A DNA stretch of 64,000 nucleotides from Sphagnum compactum (GCA_965153455.1 OZ234501.1:12772001-12836000), one strand, 5' to 3'. Positions 13,001-25,333 are shown, counted from the stretch's first letter. The notes: generated by a model from the sequence alone, not told the origin. A program made the numbers and translations.

Positions 13001-13420
13001 AAGGAATAAATAAATAAATAATTTATTTATTTTTGGTTACAAATTGTGCAATGAGAAGGGAAAAAAAGTGCCTTTCTCATGGCTGTTGGAGGTCACTTAT
13101 TTCTCATCTATCTGAACGGGGCACATATGAGACAGTTTTGTGAACTCTTCTGAACCAAACTAAAATTGTCATAAAACGTGTACCACCAAGAATTTTTCCT
13201 ATGGCAATTTATAGAGCCAAATCTTGGGTTAAGTGTCAAGAAAGTGTTTACGTAGTTTGGGGTTTATTGCACATGGAGGTAAGGCATTACCCAAAAACTA
13301 AATTTCATCATAAATATATTTTGCAAGTGACTCGTACAACAACAATAATCAGACAGAAAGCAATCAGAGGTATTTCAATTTTTTCTCTTGCTAACAATTG
13401 TTCAAAGATTGTCTTTAGTT

Positions 13421-14963
13421 TTAGAGGAGAGCGCTAATCCCCTCTGCAACTGAAGCTAGCGTGGAGGGTGTTATGGTATTCTCGCCCAAGTAAACATCCA
13501 ACAATGCTTCAGCAACTTGTTTGTTCTCAATTGTGTGCGATACAGTGGCAGCTGCTACCAAACCATCAGCTGCTATGGAAACCTGCATGCCAATCCAACA
13601 GTTGTCAAACTTCGATATAAAAAAGAATTATCCAACATTCGTCAAAACTTTGATAAGAAAAAATTACATCTTGATTCTGCACATGTGGAAAACTGCATCA
13701 AAAAGCTATGTGCTTGTTGAATTCACTCTCAAGACAATAATGACCATGAGCAAATTGGGTGTCAACTAATGTTAGAATTTGTGTCAAATTATTTGCACAA
13801 TCTCAATGCAACATTTTCAATGTATCAGATGCTAAACTCATATGTGAGTTATATCAATTTTTGAATTTACGGGACCTGGACAATGCTTGGGGTAGGCCAG
13901 TGATAAAAGATGGTGGAGCCTTTGGGGAATGTGTGAGGCTGGAAGAAGGTGGCAAGTGCATCCAGTGTTGCCTCTTCAGCTTCTTCAAACTTATCATCAT
14001 ACACAAGCCTGTCCTGTAGGGAGGATCGAAGAGAGCCGCCGTAAGGTGTGCCCTTCACTCCCTTGATTATTGCTACCTTCACCAGTTTCTCCACTGGAGC
14101 TACATACAGTGCAAAAACCACCCACCCGCATAACAATTTTGTTGGAGTGAGAGAGAGAGATTCTGTGTCCCAATAAATCAAAGGTTCAAGAGAAATGGCT
14201 GTTCAATCCTCTCAGTAGTGACAAAATGGTGAAGTCAAAAAAAGCAACATTGAGTCCTTGTTTTTGCCATGGGAAAGAAAAATGGGTCCAAATTCAATGA
14301 GTACCTTGGATGAGATCCTTGTGAAAGCCGCTATCTTCTTCGAGGAGCTCAACAGTTGTTTTGCCTTTCCATGGCTTCAAATGCTCCACAACTGTCTGCT
14401 CAAGGTAAACTCCAATTGCAGTAAACTTTACCTCGATAGTCTCTATTGACATTTCTGTAACACCTGCAAGAAACCAAAAATAAATAAAACATTCAGAATC
14501 TCTATGTAAAAAACCATGCTTTTTTTTTAAAAAAAAAATCTTAAAAACACAAGTCTAAGTTTATTGATATTCGGAAACTTTCAGGGTACTGTTGGGGGAC
14601 ATCACCATAGCCAGCCAAGAAAAGAGTGGGCGAAGAAGAAGTTGATGGTACTATAAGTGTCTTTGAGAACTTCATCCCTTCCAGCTCCACCTCCAGTACA
14701 TTCTCCACTATCCCCACAAAACACCACCACCACCACCACCACCCACAACATCATAGAGAAGAAATATTATCAGTGGCTACAGAAGAACAAAGTTCCCAAT
14801 TCTCAGATCAAAAGCTGGATTTGCAACAGAAAACAAAATTCACACCCAACAAACAGTAAATTGACCAGCTAGAGTGTGCACCATCGACCATCTTCAATAC
14901 CCAAAGATGTTGATTGTTTAAATTGCTGGATTTACTCACTTGATGTAGACTCTGCTGGCACAT
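13421..14963 (-). CDS. CHIL: Chalcone isomerase-like protein (CHIL, type IV)
   Basis: Reconstructed minus-strand exons join in frame: 14606-14675 (from an ATG at 14675, frame open upstream to 14699), 14305-14463, 13876-14099 and 13421-13582, ending in TAA. From the ATG at 14675 this gives 204 aa, close to the family's usual 205-215. The in-frame VLEVELEG just before that ATG looks like the first strand of the fold, so translation may begin in a tiny exon at 14940-14963 (ATG, eight codons, then a GTGAGT donor). The product has VKFTAIGVYLE, APVEKLVKVAIIKG, DRLVYDDKFEE and a C-terminal IENKQVAEALL. The catalytic arginine of true chalcone isomerases (in the FLGG-GVRG region) is a threonine here (FLAGYGVTEM), and the active-site asparagine is replaced, as in type IV CHIL. 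Such proteins bind chalcone synthase and improve flavonoid output without isomerase activity. Function is inferred from homology. Confidence 0.85.
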
Positions 14964-14999
14964 AAAAATTCCAAGCCCAGGGAGGTTCTGGAGCACGCA

Positions 15000-15660
15000 G
15001 CTAAGTCTTTCCAAAAAAATCCACTCTCAGTAAGTGTTGGTCTGCCTTTGATTCCTATATGCTTCTGAGGATGAGGAAGATAATATACTCCTCCCCCCCT
15101 GGCAACAAAATATTGCAGCTACCACTATTGATTGAGTCTTGGCACTCTTGGGATCTACTACAAAAAGCAGTTGGATCCTTTTTGAAAGTTTGAACCAAAC
15201 TTGAAGAAAAGCATGTTGGAAAAGCAATTTGGAAAATTAATAAGCAAGTTGCCTGCGAGAATGAGAATAATAATGTTTCCATCTTTTCTGCTGAAATCTA
15301 CATAACTTGGAAGGAAAATTTGTATAATTGCTGAATGTATGCTGTTTTGGAGGAGGCTTTGCAATTGTTAGAGGCTAAAACCCTTTCTTTTGATTAGAGC
15401 AAAAGTTTCTTACAATGAAGAGGAAGGTCCATATGGGTACAGTTTGATTGTCAGACCATCTGACTTCTCTACCTTTGAATGCAGCAGCAAGTTGCAACCC
15501 AAGACTAGCATGTGTCTGAAATCATCATCATCATTCTCCTTGCTCACTATGAGTGACCCAACAACCACTTCAATGATCTCGTGGTCACACAACTACTGCT
15601 GTGCAGCCAGCTTTGAATTCACCCCTTTTCTTTCTTTCTTTCTATTTTTTTGGCTGACTA
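15000..15660. other. Upstream region of CHIL
   Basis: This is the likely promoter and leader side of the minus-strand CHIL gene. The open frames at 15027-15677 on both strands show no family resemblance. I see no TATA box or binding site I would defend. Confidence 0.35.
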
Positions 15661-15664
15661 AGTG

Positions 15665-15965
15665 GAGTTATCCTTAAAGTCAGGCGATCAGGGGGCGAGA
15701 ACGGCCAGTTTCGGCATAATAGGGCATCAAACAAACGCTTAACTGGGAATGAAAATTTTACCAAAAGAAATAACTGGGACCCAAACTAGCTTTTCCACCA
15801 ATTTTGGTGGTAAACTGAGTTTCATCCTGTTTTTCCTTTTTCCGGAGCGCCTGCACTACACATATTTTCACTGCTCCTACTACCTCCACAACTTATTATA
15901 ATTACTCTCGAACCTTGTGCATTAAATGCATTTCATACTGAGATTTAATAAAATTTTCTTACTTT
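15665..15965 (+). mobile_element. MITE family A, copy 1 (one end only)
   Basis: It begins with GAGTTATCCTTAAAGTCAGG, the terminal sequence of family A. It then follows the copy at 53022-53400 in inverted orientation: the GGCATAATAGGGCATCAAA block, the CCACCAATTTTGGTGG palindrome, a GGAGCGCCTGCACT block, and a TGCATTAAATGCATTTCATACTGAGATTTAAT block. The far terminal repeat is missing. Confidence 0.75.
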
Positions 15966-15989
15966 GCAGAAATTTTTTTAAAGTGCAAA

Positions 15990-16220
15990 AATCAAGTGCT
16001 TTTTGAGAGTTTTTCAATAGCCAAAATTTGACAGTTTTTTTTTTGTTGTTGAAAAATCACCAGATTTCTATACATAGTTCAAGTATGTACTAGCCAAAAA
16101 TATATAGAATGCGGTTTTTTAAACAATTTACTTTCATATTTAGCTTGTAGCCAAATTTGTCTAAGTCTTCCTTGTGGATCATCATCACCACTTTGGTGGG
16201 CTACATCACAAAAGTGACCC
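15990..16220 (+). repeat. Dispersed repeat with TAGCCAAATTTG core, copy 1
   Basis: This segment shares ordered blocks with others at about 31.46-31.64, 33.56-33.86 (inverted), 59.54-59.75, 59.84-60.02 and 60.87-61.05 kb. The blocks are a CAATAGCC start, a CGCCAGATTT-like block, GTTCAAGTA, CATATTTAGCTTGTAGCCAAATTTG, a CACCACTTTGG block and GGCTACATCACAAAA. Copies differ by indels in A and T runs. It is probably a non-autonomous element whose class I cannot assign. Confidence 0.7.
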
Positions 16221-16580
16221 CCACCCAAAAAAAAAAAACAAAAAAACACATAAGCTTTGAATCCCATAAGTTAAGTCATGAATAAAAAACCATGATTAGG
16301 TAGTTCATTCATCGCCTATGTTTCACCGAACTTGTTTTGCACAAATTAAACTTGTTGGCACTACTAATCCTTCTTGCCTTCCTACTTTGCAATAATACCC
16401 CCTCTTTGTGCAAACATTTTTGAGGCTTGAATTAGGAGTAGCTAAAATAATGAGGGGAATTTGATTTTTAATTTTTTTTTTGGGTGAGTTGGTTTTGTGA
16501 GTGAAGGTCACACAAAGAGACTTCCTTCCTCATGTTTGCTCAATGGGTGCCCATGTAATGAGTAGTGCTTTAATTGTTCA

Positions 16581-16582
<2 letters not shown>

Positions 16583-16615
<33 letters not shown>

Positions 16616-16800
16616 TGTGTGTGTGTGTGTGTGAAAGGTGTGACATGTATGGTAGTTGTTGGGAGTTGCTCATATGTGACCAGGGTTGTCCTAACCCTGG
16701 TTGGGAGTTGGCTCATATGTGACCAGGGGTGTCCCAACCCTGGTTGGAAGTTGGCTCATACATGACCAGGGGTCAGTGTCACAACCCTGGTTAGAGAGTT
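16583..16800 (+). repeat. GA and GT microsatellite followed by a minisatellite of about 43 bp
   Basis: A run of GA dinucleotides at about 16583-16612 passes directly into GT dinucleotides to about 16632. From about 16665 a unit containing CTCATATGTGACCAGGG and AACCCTGGTT recurs three times. Inside each unit ACCAGGGT and ACCCTGGT are inverted, so every unit can form a short hairpin. Confidence 0.85.
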
Positions 16801-17154
16801 ACTCACATCAATGTTGACTATTTCAGAGGGATCTAATAACTTGTGCAATAGATCTGCCCGTGGGCTGCCCAACAATTTCTTTTTTTTTATAGCTGCCCAG
16901 CCTCCCACAAAAATTTAACCGCATTGCCCGACCATCCATCTTAGAAACCGATTCGGCTGAAAGGGGTAAAAGCTTGTGAAGAATTATTTTTTCTGACTCT
17001 GCCCAAATGGTAAATCTTTGGAAGAACTTTTTTTGCTTTGAATAAAGACTTGCAAGAGCCAAATGGAGAGTCGAAATAAATAAATGGGCTAGCATCACCG
17101 CCCAAAAAACAATTTGGGGGGTCAAAATTTTCACAATATACAATAGTGGTTCCA

Positions 17155-17156
<2 letters not shown>

Positions 17157-17200
<44 letters not shown>
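17157..17200. repeat. AT dinucleotide microsatellite
   Basis: An uninterrupted AT run of about 22 units. Confidence 0.95.
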
Positions 17201-17202
<2 letters not shown>

Positions 17203-17373
17203 CATACATTAAATGCGATAAATTAAATGTTGTGTGCATGAAATTAAATATGACTATAACTTGTGGATAAATCTTATAACAAATCACATAGTTTAAGAAT
17301 AAAATTTATAACCAATCATATAATTAATTTTCAACATTAATATAGGTGACAAGAAACCATTCTATTTTTTACT

Positions 17374-17394
17374 TGGGGCGGGGCGGGGCGGGGT
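17374..17394 (+). repeat. GGGGC pentanucleotide repeat
   Basis: Four G-tracts separated by single C (GGGGCGGGGCGGGGCGGGG), a classical potential G-quadruplex sequence, in otherwise AT-rich DNA. Confidence 0.85.
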
Positions 17395-17769
17395 CAACAT
17401 TTGTGCTAGAAGAAACAAATATAAAAAAGACAATATTAATTTTTAAGAGTAATACAAATGCGATTGCCCAACAACATGTTATATGTTTTTATCAAAACAC
17501 TAAATTATATATTAAAGTAGTCCTTTGAAATAATACTACTCAAAAATTGGAATGGCGATTGTTAGAACCTCCAAAAAAAAAAAGATAATTTTGAAAATTA
17601 TTTGTCCATCACAAAAATTTATGCACATATGGGAAAGTATAGCCATAAAATGCTTATGAGTTGAATTAAATTATTTTTTGGGGGGCAGCCCCTATACTAC
17701 CCTACCCCCTAGACTTCAACTGGTATAGGGGTGGATGACATCCTCCCACATGTGTTATTTTCCCAACTT

Positions 17770-17930
17770 GACCTACTTACCTTACCTTACCTACCTACCT
17801 ACCTACCTACCTGCCTATCTATCAACCTACCTTCCTTATTACCTACATACTTGCCTACTTACATACCTGCCTACTTACCCATCTATCTACATGTCTACCT
17901 ATTTACCCACCCACCTTCCTACTTACCACT
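17770..17930 (+). repeat. Degenerate TACC tetranucleotide repeat
   Basis: Starts as clean TACC/CTAC repeats and decays into variants with a T, C, A pattern over about 160 bp. Clean TAGG runs, the same motif on the other strand, occur at about 29162-29190 and 49047-49080. The overlapping open frame of repeated Leu-Pro-Thr-Tyr is a by-product. Confidence 0.9.
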
Positions 17931-17959
17931 TACACAATGTCAACATTCGACGATGATAT

Positions 17960-20030
17960 AACAATACGAATGAAGGTATTGCAATAAAATTTATTCACAA
18001 CCACTTTAATAATATTTGAAACTTGATGACAATAAAATGTTATCGAACCCTAATGAAGCTATTGCATGGAGCTTTATGACCTCGGTTTTCTAAGTGTGCA
18101 TCCACTTTGGACTATTTAATGCATGATCCACCTAATTTAGTTTACTTAATTTACTTAAGTACTGGGCATTAGATTTTCAAATTTTGATGTATTTACGAGT
18201 ATGACGTATTTAATAAATATAATGTACATTTAAGAGTTATATGTCCTTATTTAAAGTTGTATTTAAGAAAAATAAATAATATTTTTAGTGTGTGGGAAAT
18301 CACAAATATTTATGATTTTTGCAATTTTTCATGATAATTAAAATAAACTCAATAACATATTTTTGGAGGGAAATCTTCTTTTAGGGATATGTGGAGCAAA
18401 CCTCATCCTTTTTTCCATTTCCAAAGGGAGAAAAGGAGAGAAGAAAACTCCAAATTCACCTCCGTACACAAGGTATGCACATCCCACCTCTTCTTTATAT
18501 AATTAGCTTTATAATTTAAGGCACAATTTACTTGTTATTAAATTGTTCAATCTTGCATTTGTATATTTTATATGGTTACTAATGTTTAAGGCATCCATCA
18601 TTAGGATTTTTTAATATTTAAGGTTCATTTTCATTTAATTATTTTTTTAAACTAAGGTTAGTTCCTTCATTATTATTTTTTCATTTAATTACATTCAATA
18701 TCTTGCGCATAAGCAGTTGTTGTAAATTTATTTATTTTGCATTTGTATACACTTTTATAAATTTTAAAGTGTATAGCATTTAATACCAATAGGATTATAA
18801 AGGGTATAATGTATTTGTGTAATGAAATGTGTATTGATGGATTTAAGGTTGTGTTTCCAAACCAAGCTACAATTGTTTCGATCATGGCATCACCCTTATA
18901 CATACTTGGTATGATTCCCTTTGAAGTTAGTCATTGTCTGTTTTTAAAAAATTGTTCCTAGTTCATGCATATTTAATATCCCTTAGATGGGTTTACTAAT
19001 GTTATCCATTTTCCCCTTTGACATATGGGTTTTGCATTTAAGGTTACCATATAATTTGGGCATACATACATCATGTGAGTATTGCAATATCCATCTACAA
19101 TACCTTCATTTCAATGGGGTTAATATTCACATATAATTCTTGATCATGAATCTAATGTGGATGAAGGTAATGCAACACCATTGAATTGAATTCAGAAGTA
19201 TGGGTTTTGCACCTTGGCCATAGGGTTTATATAATGGATGAGAATATTGCCACATGTTTTAGGTTGACAATGAAGGTTTTCAATAAGGATGACAATATTG
19301 TCGACCTCTATAGATTGGAAATGAAGGGCCTAGGTGAACATGAAGGTATTACCGGACTTCGTGGAACTGAATACATAAGCACAATGAATTGTTTAGCATG
19401 TTTTGTGCACGTTGATGGGGCCTCCATACAACTAGACTCTATTTGAAAAATGTTACCAAAAGCAACCATAGATTGTTTGAAGTTCGCTCATATGAAATTT
19501 GGTGTAACATGTATGAATTGTCAAAAATAACATGTGAACTTCTTGATTTAATAAAACTAAGTTTTATCAAGGAATCATGTTGTCATGTGTGATTATATTT
19601 GAAATCTGTGTGACATTGGACTTTTTCTTTTGAAATCCTATTAGTAGTAATAACCCCTTTTCTTCCACAATTTCCCATAATGAACATCCTCACGAAAGAA
19701 AATAATTTCAAGAGATATAATTCAAATAATTTCTTCTATCTTAATTAATCCAAAATTCCTATGCAAATCCTATTCAACCCTTAACATTGTATCTTTGGTT
19801 TAAACACATTGCTTGACCACTAATACTAAAATATCACAAATTGTTTGAAGAACAACCCACATTTGACTAATTGGCATTCTTGATGACAAATGTAATGTCT
19901 ATTGTTGCCCATAACAATTAAATTGCATACTGAAATTTTAAAGTTTCTTGGAACAAACAAAACCATGATGCAAACTTCATTTTGACAAAGATTTCTTAGC
20001 ATTCCAAGTGGTAGCCCAAAAGTAATGTAG
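17960..20030. other. AT-rich intergenic stretch
   Basis: No gene supported. The frame at 19186-19446 (86 codons) lacks any motif I recognise. Confidence 0.5.
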
Positions 20031-20039
20031 GTATCTTTC

Positions 20040-21065
20040 CATTTTTGTTACTTCCTAGATTTTTTTGTCCATGTTATAGTCTTATGTAATGATATTTACA
20101 CACCATTCAAGTTGATTTCTACAAATCTAGAGCACACCTTCACATAACTAGTAGCATATTCTGCAACTTTTGACATGTCATATAAAAAACAAGAGCCAAC
20201 AAATGGCCATGGCAATTGAAGTGGAAAGCTTGATATTACATAGGTCAAAGTACAAGTTAAGATAGTTAGGTTTGATCCCTCATCTTTCACATATGTGATA
20301 ACCGTATTAAGAAAGTCAAATATGTTCAATAACACCTTAACTTAAGTTGCATCAATAATGTTGGGTTCCCACACATCATTGATAAAACTAACCGCCATAG
20401 CAAAAGTGTCATGCCCAATGCAGGACATCCAAATATCAAAGGAGGTACTATAGTTAACACATGAAGCAAGAGAGGGAATGACATATTTTTTCTTAATTTT
20501 GTTTAGAATGTTCAAGAACACTTCATTCACCAATTATTGTCGAAAAGGAAGCGTAACACACTTGCATTGTCTTAAAACCATGCACCATCGTCAACAATTT
20601 TTAGCAAAAAAGAGGGATGATATCCCTTTGCAATGTACAAAACCAAATCTTCAAGAAATGCACATTGTGTAGGATCTTATATGTTGTAAGGCTTATGATT
20701 ATAAAAAATTCCATGATTTGTGAAGGGGGGACTGTTTTCCTTTTTTTTGTTGCCTCTTTATGATCTTTAGCAGCTTTGATCATATGCACCAATGACATGC
20801 ATTGATCTATTTTGTTGGAATTTTATTAGAGAACTAGTATTGTGGTTTTTTTGTAGCTCACAAGCCCCTTCCCACGAGCCAAATTGTGAACATCAACATT
20901 CACTCTAGCAAAATGGCATAACACACATCTCATAACTTGCAGGTTACAAGAATTGAAAAAAACACCATCATTCACAACAAAGAAACCCCAATAATTAGCA
21001 TAGTCATGAGAGAGGTACCACATATTTGATTTGCCAACCATTTTGGAGTGAAAAACTCCCATGAA
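20040..21065 (-). pseudogene. hAT-family transposase relic
   Basis: Minus-strand pieces follow the order of plant hAT transposases. 20826-21062 resembles the N-terminal finger region and contains VMRCVLCHFARV. 20601-20798 has MIKAAKDHKEATKKRK and then a leucine-rich stretch. 20342-20533 contains LVNEVFLNILN (partly in the adjoining frame) and a DUF659-like SFDIWMSCIGHDTFAMAV. 20096-20335 contains VITYVKDEGSNL, a long hydrophobic block and MSKVAEYATSYVKVC. The pieces are in different frames with stops between, so no intact protein is encoded. It resembles the relic at 62.3-63.4 kb most closely; for example both carry MSK followed by YAT before the end of the fragment. Confidence 0.75.
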
Positions 21066-21069
21066 ACAT

Positions 21070-22940
21070 CTACCTCAAGATTGGACACCTTTTGTGAGTC
21101 AATGATTTGAGTTTGAGATGCAAACTCAATGCCTTCTTTAAATATCAGACAACAAATTTAAGTTGATGAGGGAGAGTGGTAGTTGTCAATTTCATTATAC
21201 TATTTGATGCACGCAAGCACACAATTAACAAGCAACAAGTAGAACAAACAAACAAGCAAACAAGAAGAACACAAATTGAAAACAAGTGACATTTTCAAAT
21301 TTCAAACCTGCATTTCAATTCAAGTTGATGAAAGCTTTGCAATGACAAGTCTTGGTATGTGAAACTTACCTTGAAAGCTTCATTCCAAAATTGTCGCATT
21401 TGAAAATAAGAAAGAAAAGACAATAAATGCACCTTTGAAGCCTTCGCTCAAAACTCAAAACTGTGTGGCATGTAACCAAAAGACAAGACAACGGTGAACA
21501 AAAACCTTTGAACTTGTTCAAAGGTTGTAGCAAGTAATCAAAGCCCACGAAGGTAAGAATGCAATGATGCTCCAAAAGACATTGGAAACAAAGAAACGCA
21601 TAATTTTTTTTCAAGACAAACTCGCAACTTCTAAGTGCAACCAAGGTACCTTAAAAGCATTCATTGAGAGATGAGACTCCGTGACAAGTGGCGACCCCAA
21701 CAACCTCAAGTTCTAATTATCAACCTTTAGCTCAAGCTTTTTTGTCTTTTGCTTTCGTCCATAATTCATTGCAAGCAACAAACAACCTCAAGCATGAAGG
21801 AAATAAAAAGATTGCTGCAAGCAATGGATCAACTCAAGCATAAAAGAAATAAAAAGATTGTTGCATGCAATGGATCAACTCAAGCACAAGGAAAGAAAGG
21901 GAGAGAACACATAAAGTAGAAAGCAAAAAGCTTGATGTGACAAAAAGAAAAAGAAGAAATCTCAGCCAAAATGTTCAATAGTGACGGTGATGGCTCAAGG
22001 GGAAGCAAAAAAACCTTAAACCCTAAAACTATATATTGTCCAAGCCTGGAGTTCTTAAAAGAATCGTCAAAGTGGAGGTGGGCATCTCAACTTTGCTAAG
22101 GCTATGGTTCTCAAGGTAGGGATCCAACAATAGCTCTTAATAGACGACTATTCTTAAGTTCAGGATCTAAATCTGATTCTTTCGAGTGTGCAAAATGTAG
22201 AGGCCAGATCCAAAGCACATATACACAGCTTTTCAAAGATTTCACAGAGTTGAGCTTCAGAAACCAAAGCTATTCCCAGATTCAAAGTCAAATCATATAT
22301 CTCTTTTAGCATCATCATCAACAATCTGTGCAAAATGGACCCAACACTGCTAATTGTGTTCCAAATACGGCATTTTTTTTGCTTATTTTACATCACAAAT
22401 TTCTAACATAAAACAACTAGAACTTGTCTTCTTCTGTTTCTGCAATACTAAAAATTGGGAAGAGCAACAAAGAACTACACTTTGGGCACGATAATCATTC
22501 TTGCAATTTGACATTGAAACTCAATTCTTCACACAATATTTAGCGTTCCTGTCAACAAAACAAAACAAGGATGCATGCACAAACCCAAGATTTGAAGTCA
22601 GGATTTGGAGTGCTACTAATAATTAATTAAAATTGAAAAGTCTGCAACCTGCTGCAAATCTGTGAATGGTAGTAGATTCAGTAGTACCCATTTTGGCTGT
22701 TGACGAAACGCTTGGCAGATCAAGAATCTGCCTTGGGGGAGATGAGTACCATAAAAATGAGCTACAATAAGAGATCAGCAACACTACCTGATATCAAAGA
22801 ATCAGAATCAGTTAGTTGCAGTGAGCTTCATCTCATGAGGGAATAAAGTTTGAGTATTTTCTTCCTGAAGTTTGGTGGAAAGATGAAACCAGTGTGTGCA
22901 TGTGTTGGCAATACATAAATGAGCTGCAACGTTGCTGCTG
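21070..22940. other. Region between the hAT relic and the ERF gene
   Basis: No coding sequence is supported. The part nearest 22.9 kb is on the 3' side of the minus-strand ERF gene and probably includes its 3' untranslated region. Around 21780-21900 a phrase near 60 bp containing AAAAAGATTG and GCAATGGATCAACTCAAGCA is duplicated. Confidence 0.45.
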
Positions 22941-22945
22941 CTAAT

Positions 22946-24829
22946 TCATAGGAGAGGAGAGTTTTCGTGACCGAAGATGTCAGGAAAAAGTTCCAAATGA
23001 CCATCACTGGAGCTCGTGAAATTTGGATTTGAGACTGCTAGGACGACATCAATGTCAGCCATGGTGATGTCAGATTCGATGCTGATTGATGAGGACAGCA
23101 GCTGCTCCCAATATTTGGCACCTAAATCTTGCAATTCAAGCTTCTCTTTCATCTCCAGATCATCTCCAAAGAAGAATTCACTCGTTTCCATGATGCAGCT
23201 AGGAGGAGGACTCATCGTCGTCGTTGCCATCATCATCTCCTTGTGGGCCACATCTTCCAGTTCAAAAGAGCTCAATTCTGGGAACAGATCATCAGCTTCA
23301 GTACTCTTCTGCTCAGGCCTTGATCTCGTTCTCTGTTGAGTTATGTGATCCCCTTCGGGAATCTTGACATGATCATCATCACTGCCTGGCTCCCTGGAAG
23401 CTGTCACCACCATTTGGTCCTTGGGACCTTCACTTCCCCTTGGTGACATCTTGTAGCTAGGGGGATCTTGAAGAAGAATGGAATTTGCATTTGAGCTTGG
23501 AAGAATTGAGCTTGAGACAACATTTGGGCTCCCTTTTGTGCTCAACATAACGCCGCTGGAGGTCAGATGTGAGCTTGTTTTATTTTGGGTTGGAGAAGAA
23601 GAGGTGGCAGTGGCTGCAGTGGCTGCAGCAAGGGAGCTTGCCCTGAGAGGGAAATTGAGATGAGCTCGACTTCCTCGGATTTTGAACGCTGCAGCATCAT
23701 AAGCTTCAGCTGCTTCTTCAGCAGTGTCAAATGTCCCCAACCACATTCTTGCACCCGGTCGAGCTTTATTCCGAATCTCAGCTGCAAATTTGCCCCATGG
23801 CCTCTGCCGTACTCCCCTGTAATGTGATTGCCGAGGAGCTTTCACCCTTGGAGGATGTGAGCCAGCAGCAGCTGTGGCAGCAGCCTCTGCTCCAACAGGA
23901 GCCTTGTGATCAGTTTTCTGCTCAGTGTGTTGTAGCTTCTGTTTGCAGCATGTGGATTTGATCTGCTGCTGCTGCCCCTTCTTCAACTGAAGCTTTTGGT
24001 GAACTCCTTGCTTCTTCTGAGGTAACTGGAGCTTCTGTTGTTCCTGGCGTGGAATCTCAGCCTGGCTGCTGTTCATGGCAGGCTGGAGAAAAGGGTTGTT
24101 GACAACAACCTCATGCTTCATGAATTGCATAGCTGTTGCCTCAGGGAAAGAAGCAGGGGACCTGTGAGATGCAGTAGGTTGAATTGCCACAGGTTGCTGC
24201 TGCACATTGGGCTCCAGGAGCTTCATGGGCTGCACAGGAGGAGCTTCCTGATGAGGAGACTCAGATTTCTGAACACAGAACCAGTCATTGAGCAACAACC
24301 CATCATCCCAATTCCCTTGCAAAAGAGTTGCAACAACAGCATTATGATGCTCCTCCTCAAGACCATCATCTGATGCTGCAGCTTCACCAGTTCCAGTGAA
24401 TGGTGTGAAGACCATAATCTGGTCATGATGTAGATTTCCAGACAACACAGCCGCATTCCAAGAATTGTCCTCAGAGGGTGGGACTTCTGCCATCATCTGG
24501 TTCTCAATCACAAAGCTAAAAGCAAAACCGTGATCTTCTTCTGGTTGTGGTGTTGTTGTTGCTGCTGGAAATTCTCCAGTTCTGCTACTGCTGCTACTAC
24601 TTCCTACTGCTGCAAATTCATATAATGCTGCAATTCCAGAGACTGGATCGGGAATTCTAGAGAGCTGATTTCGGAACTGCTTCTGCTGCTGCTTCAACAC
24701 ACGATGATTGCCGAAATTCTCTTGCTCCTTGTAAGAAGAAGATCTCAGCACCCACATCTTCTTCTGAGCTGCCCAACGATCCATCACATTCTGCGCCTTC
24801 AGTCTCCGTGACGCAAACTCAGATGCCAT
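22946..24829 (-). CDS. AP2/ERF transcription factor, intronless
   Basis: A single 627-aa frame runs from the ATG at 24829, which has G at -3 and G at +4. The frame stays open further upstream but only through a GA-rich stretch with no in-frame ATG. Residues 336-394 form one complete AP2 domain, with [40 protein letters not shown] and LNFP. The alanine in AAEIR marks the ERF type, while the following aspartate of the ERF consensus (EIRD) is asparagine here. The domain most resembles ERF group IX. The rest is low-complexity: Q-rich and K-rich segments before the domain (about 255-315), serine-rich stretches after it and an acidic C-terminal third. I see no EAR repression motif. The protein should act in the nucleus on GCC-box-like sites. 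The target genes are unknown. The protein is much longer than most ERFs, which run 200-350 aa. Confidence 0.92.
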   Translation of the reverse strand: MASEFASRRLKAQNVMDRWAAQKKMWVLRSSSYKEQENFGNHRVLKQQQKQFRNQLSRIPDPVSGIAALYEFAAVGSSSSSSRTGEFPAATTTPQPEEDHGFAFSFVIENQMMAEVPPSEDNSWNAAVLSGNLHHDQIMVFTPFTGTGEAAASDDGLEEEHHNAVVATLLQGNWDDGLLLNDWFCVQKSESPHQEAPPVQPMKLLEPNVQQQPVAIQPTASHRSPASFPEATAMQFMKHEVVVNNPFLQPAMNSSQAEIPRQEQQKLQLPQKKQGVHQKLQLKKGQQQQIKSTCCKQKLQHTEQKTDHKAPVGAEAAATAAAGSHPPRVKAPRQSHYRGVRQRPWGKFAAEIRNKARPGARMWLGTFDTAEEAAEAYDAAAFKIRGSRAHLNFPLRASSLAAATAATATSSSPTQNKTSSHLTSSGVMLSTKGSPNVVSSSILPSSNANSILLQDPPSYKMSPRGSEGPKDQMVVTASREPGSDDDHVKIPEGDHITQQRTRSRPEQKSTEADDLFPELSSFELEDVAHKEMMMATTTMSPPPSCIMETSEFFFGDDLEMKEKLELQDLGAKYWEQLLSSSISIESDITMADIDVVLAVSNPNFTSSSDGHLELFPDIFGHENSPLL

Positions 24830-25114
24830 GACTCCTCCTCCCTCCTCTCCCTTTCCTTCCTTCCTTCCTCTCTCTCCCCTTCTTAGTTCCCACAACTCTG
24901 TTTCTCAAAGACAAAAAAACCAAAAAACAGAAACAAAAGAGTTTCACTCAAAATTATGTCATGAAACTTTGCAATTTGTGAAGGAAATCCTTTGCTAACA
25001 ACAACACTCTCTTCTTCCCTTGCATCTTCACAACAAAATTTCAGCTCAAAACATAAATCCCTTTGTCCCGTACCTCATTCTCAAACACAAGCAAACAAAA
25101 CTATCTCCAAGTGA

Positions 25115-25286
25115 ACTCTCTCTCTCTCTCTCTCTCTTGGTACACTCGATGTTCCAAGAATGGATACTGCAAACACCTAATTTCATTTCTCTCTATCATT
25201 TCTCTCTCAATTCTCTCTCTCTCTCTTGCTACACTCAAAGTTCCAAGAATGGAAATTGCAAATACCCAATTTCTTCTCTTTCTCAA

Positions 25287-25333
<47 letters not shown>

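Noticed and set aside
17731-17961. Proline- and tyrosine-rich frames
   Set aside because: They arise from the TACC tetranucleotide repeat.
24829-24895. Extension of the ERF protein by 22 residues upstream of its ATG
   Set aside because: The extension would begin at TTG and encode a GA-rich low-complexity stretch. The ATG at 24829 has a good context and starts a better sequence.
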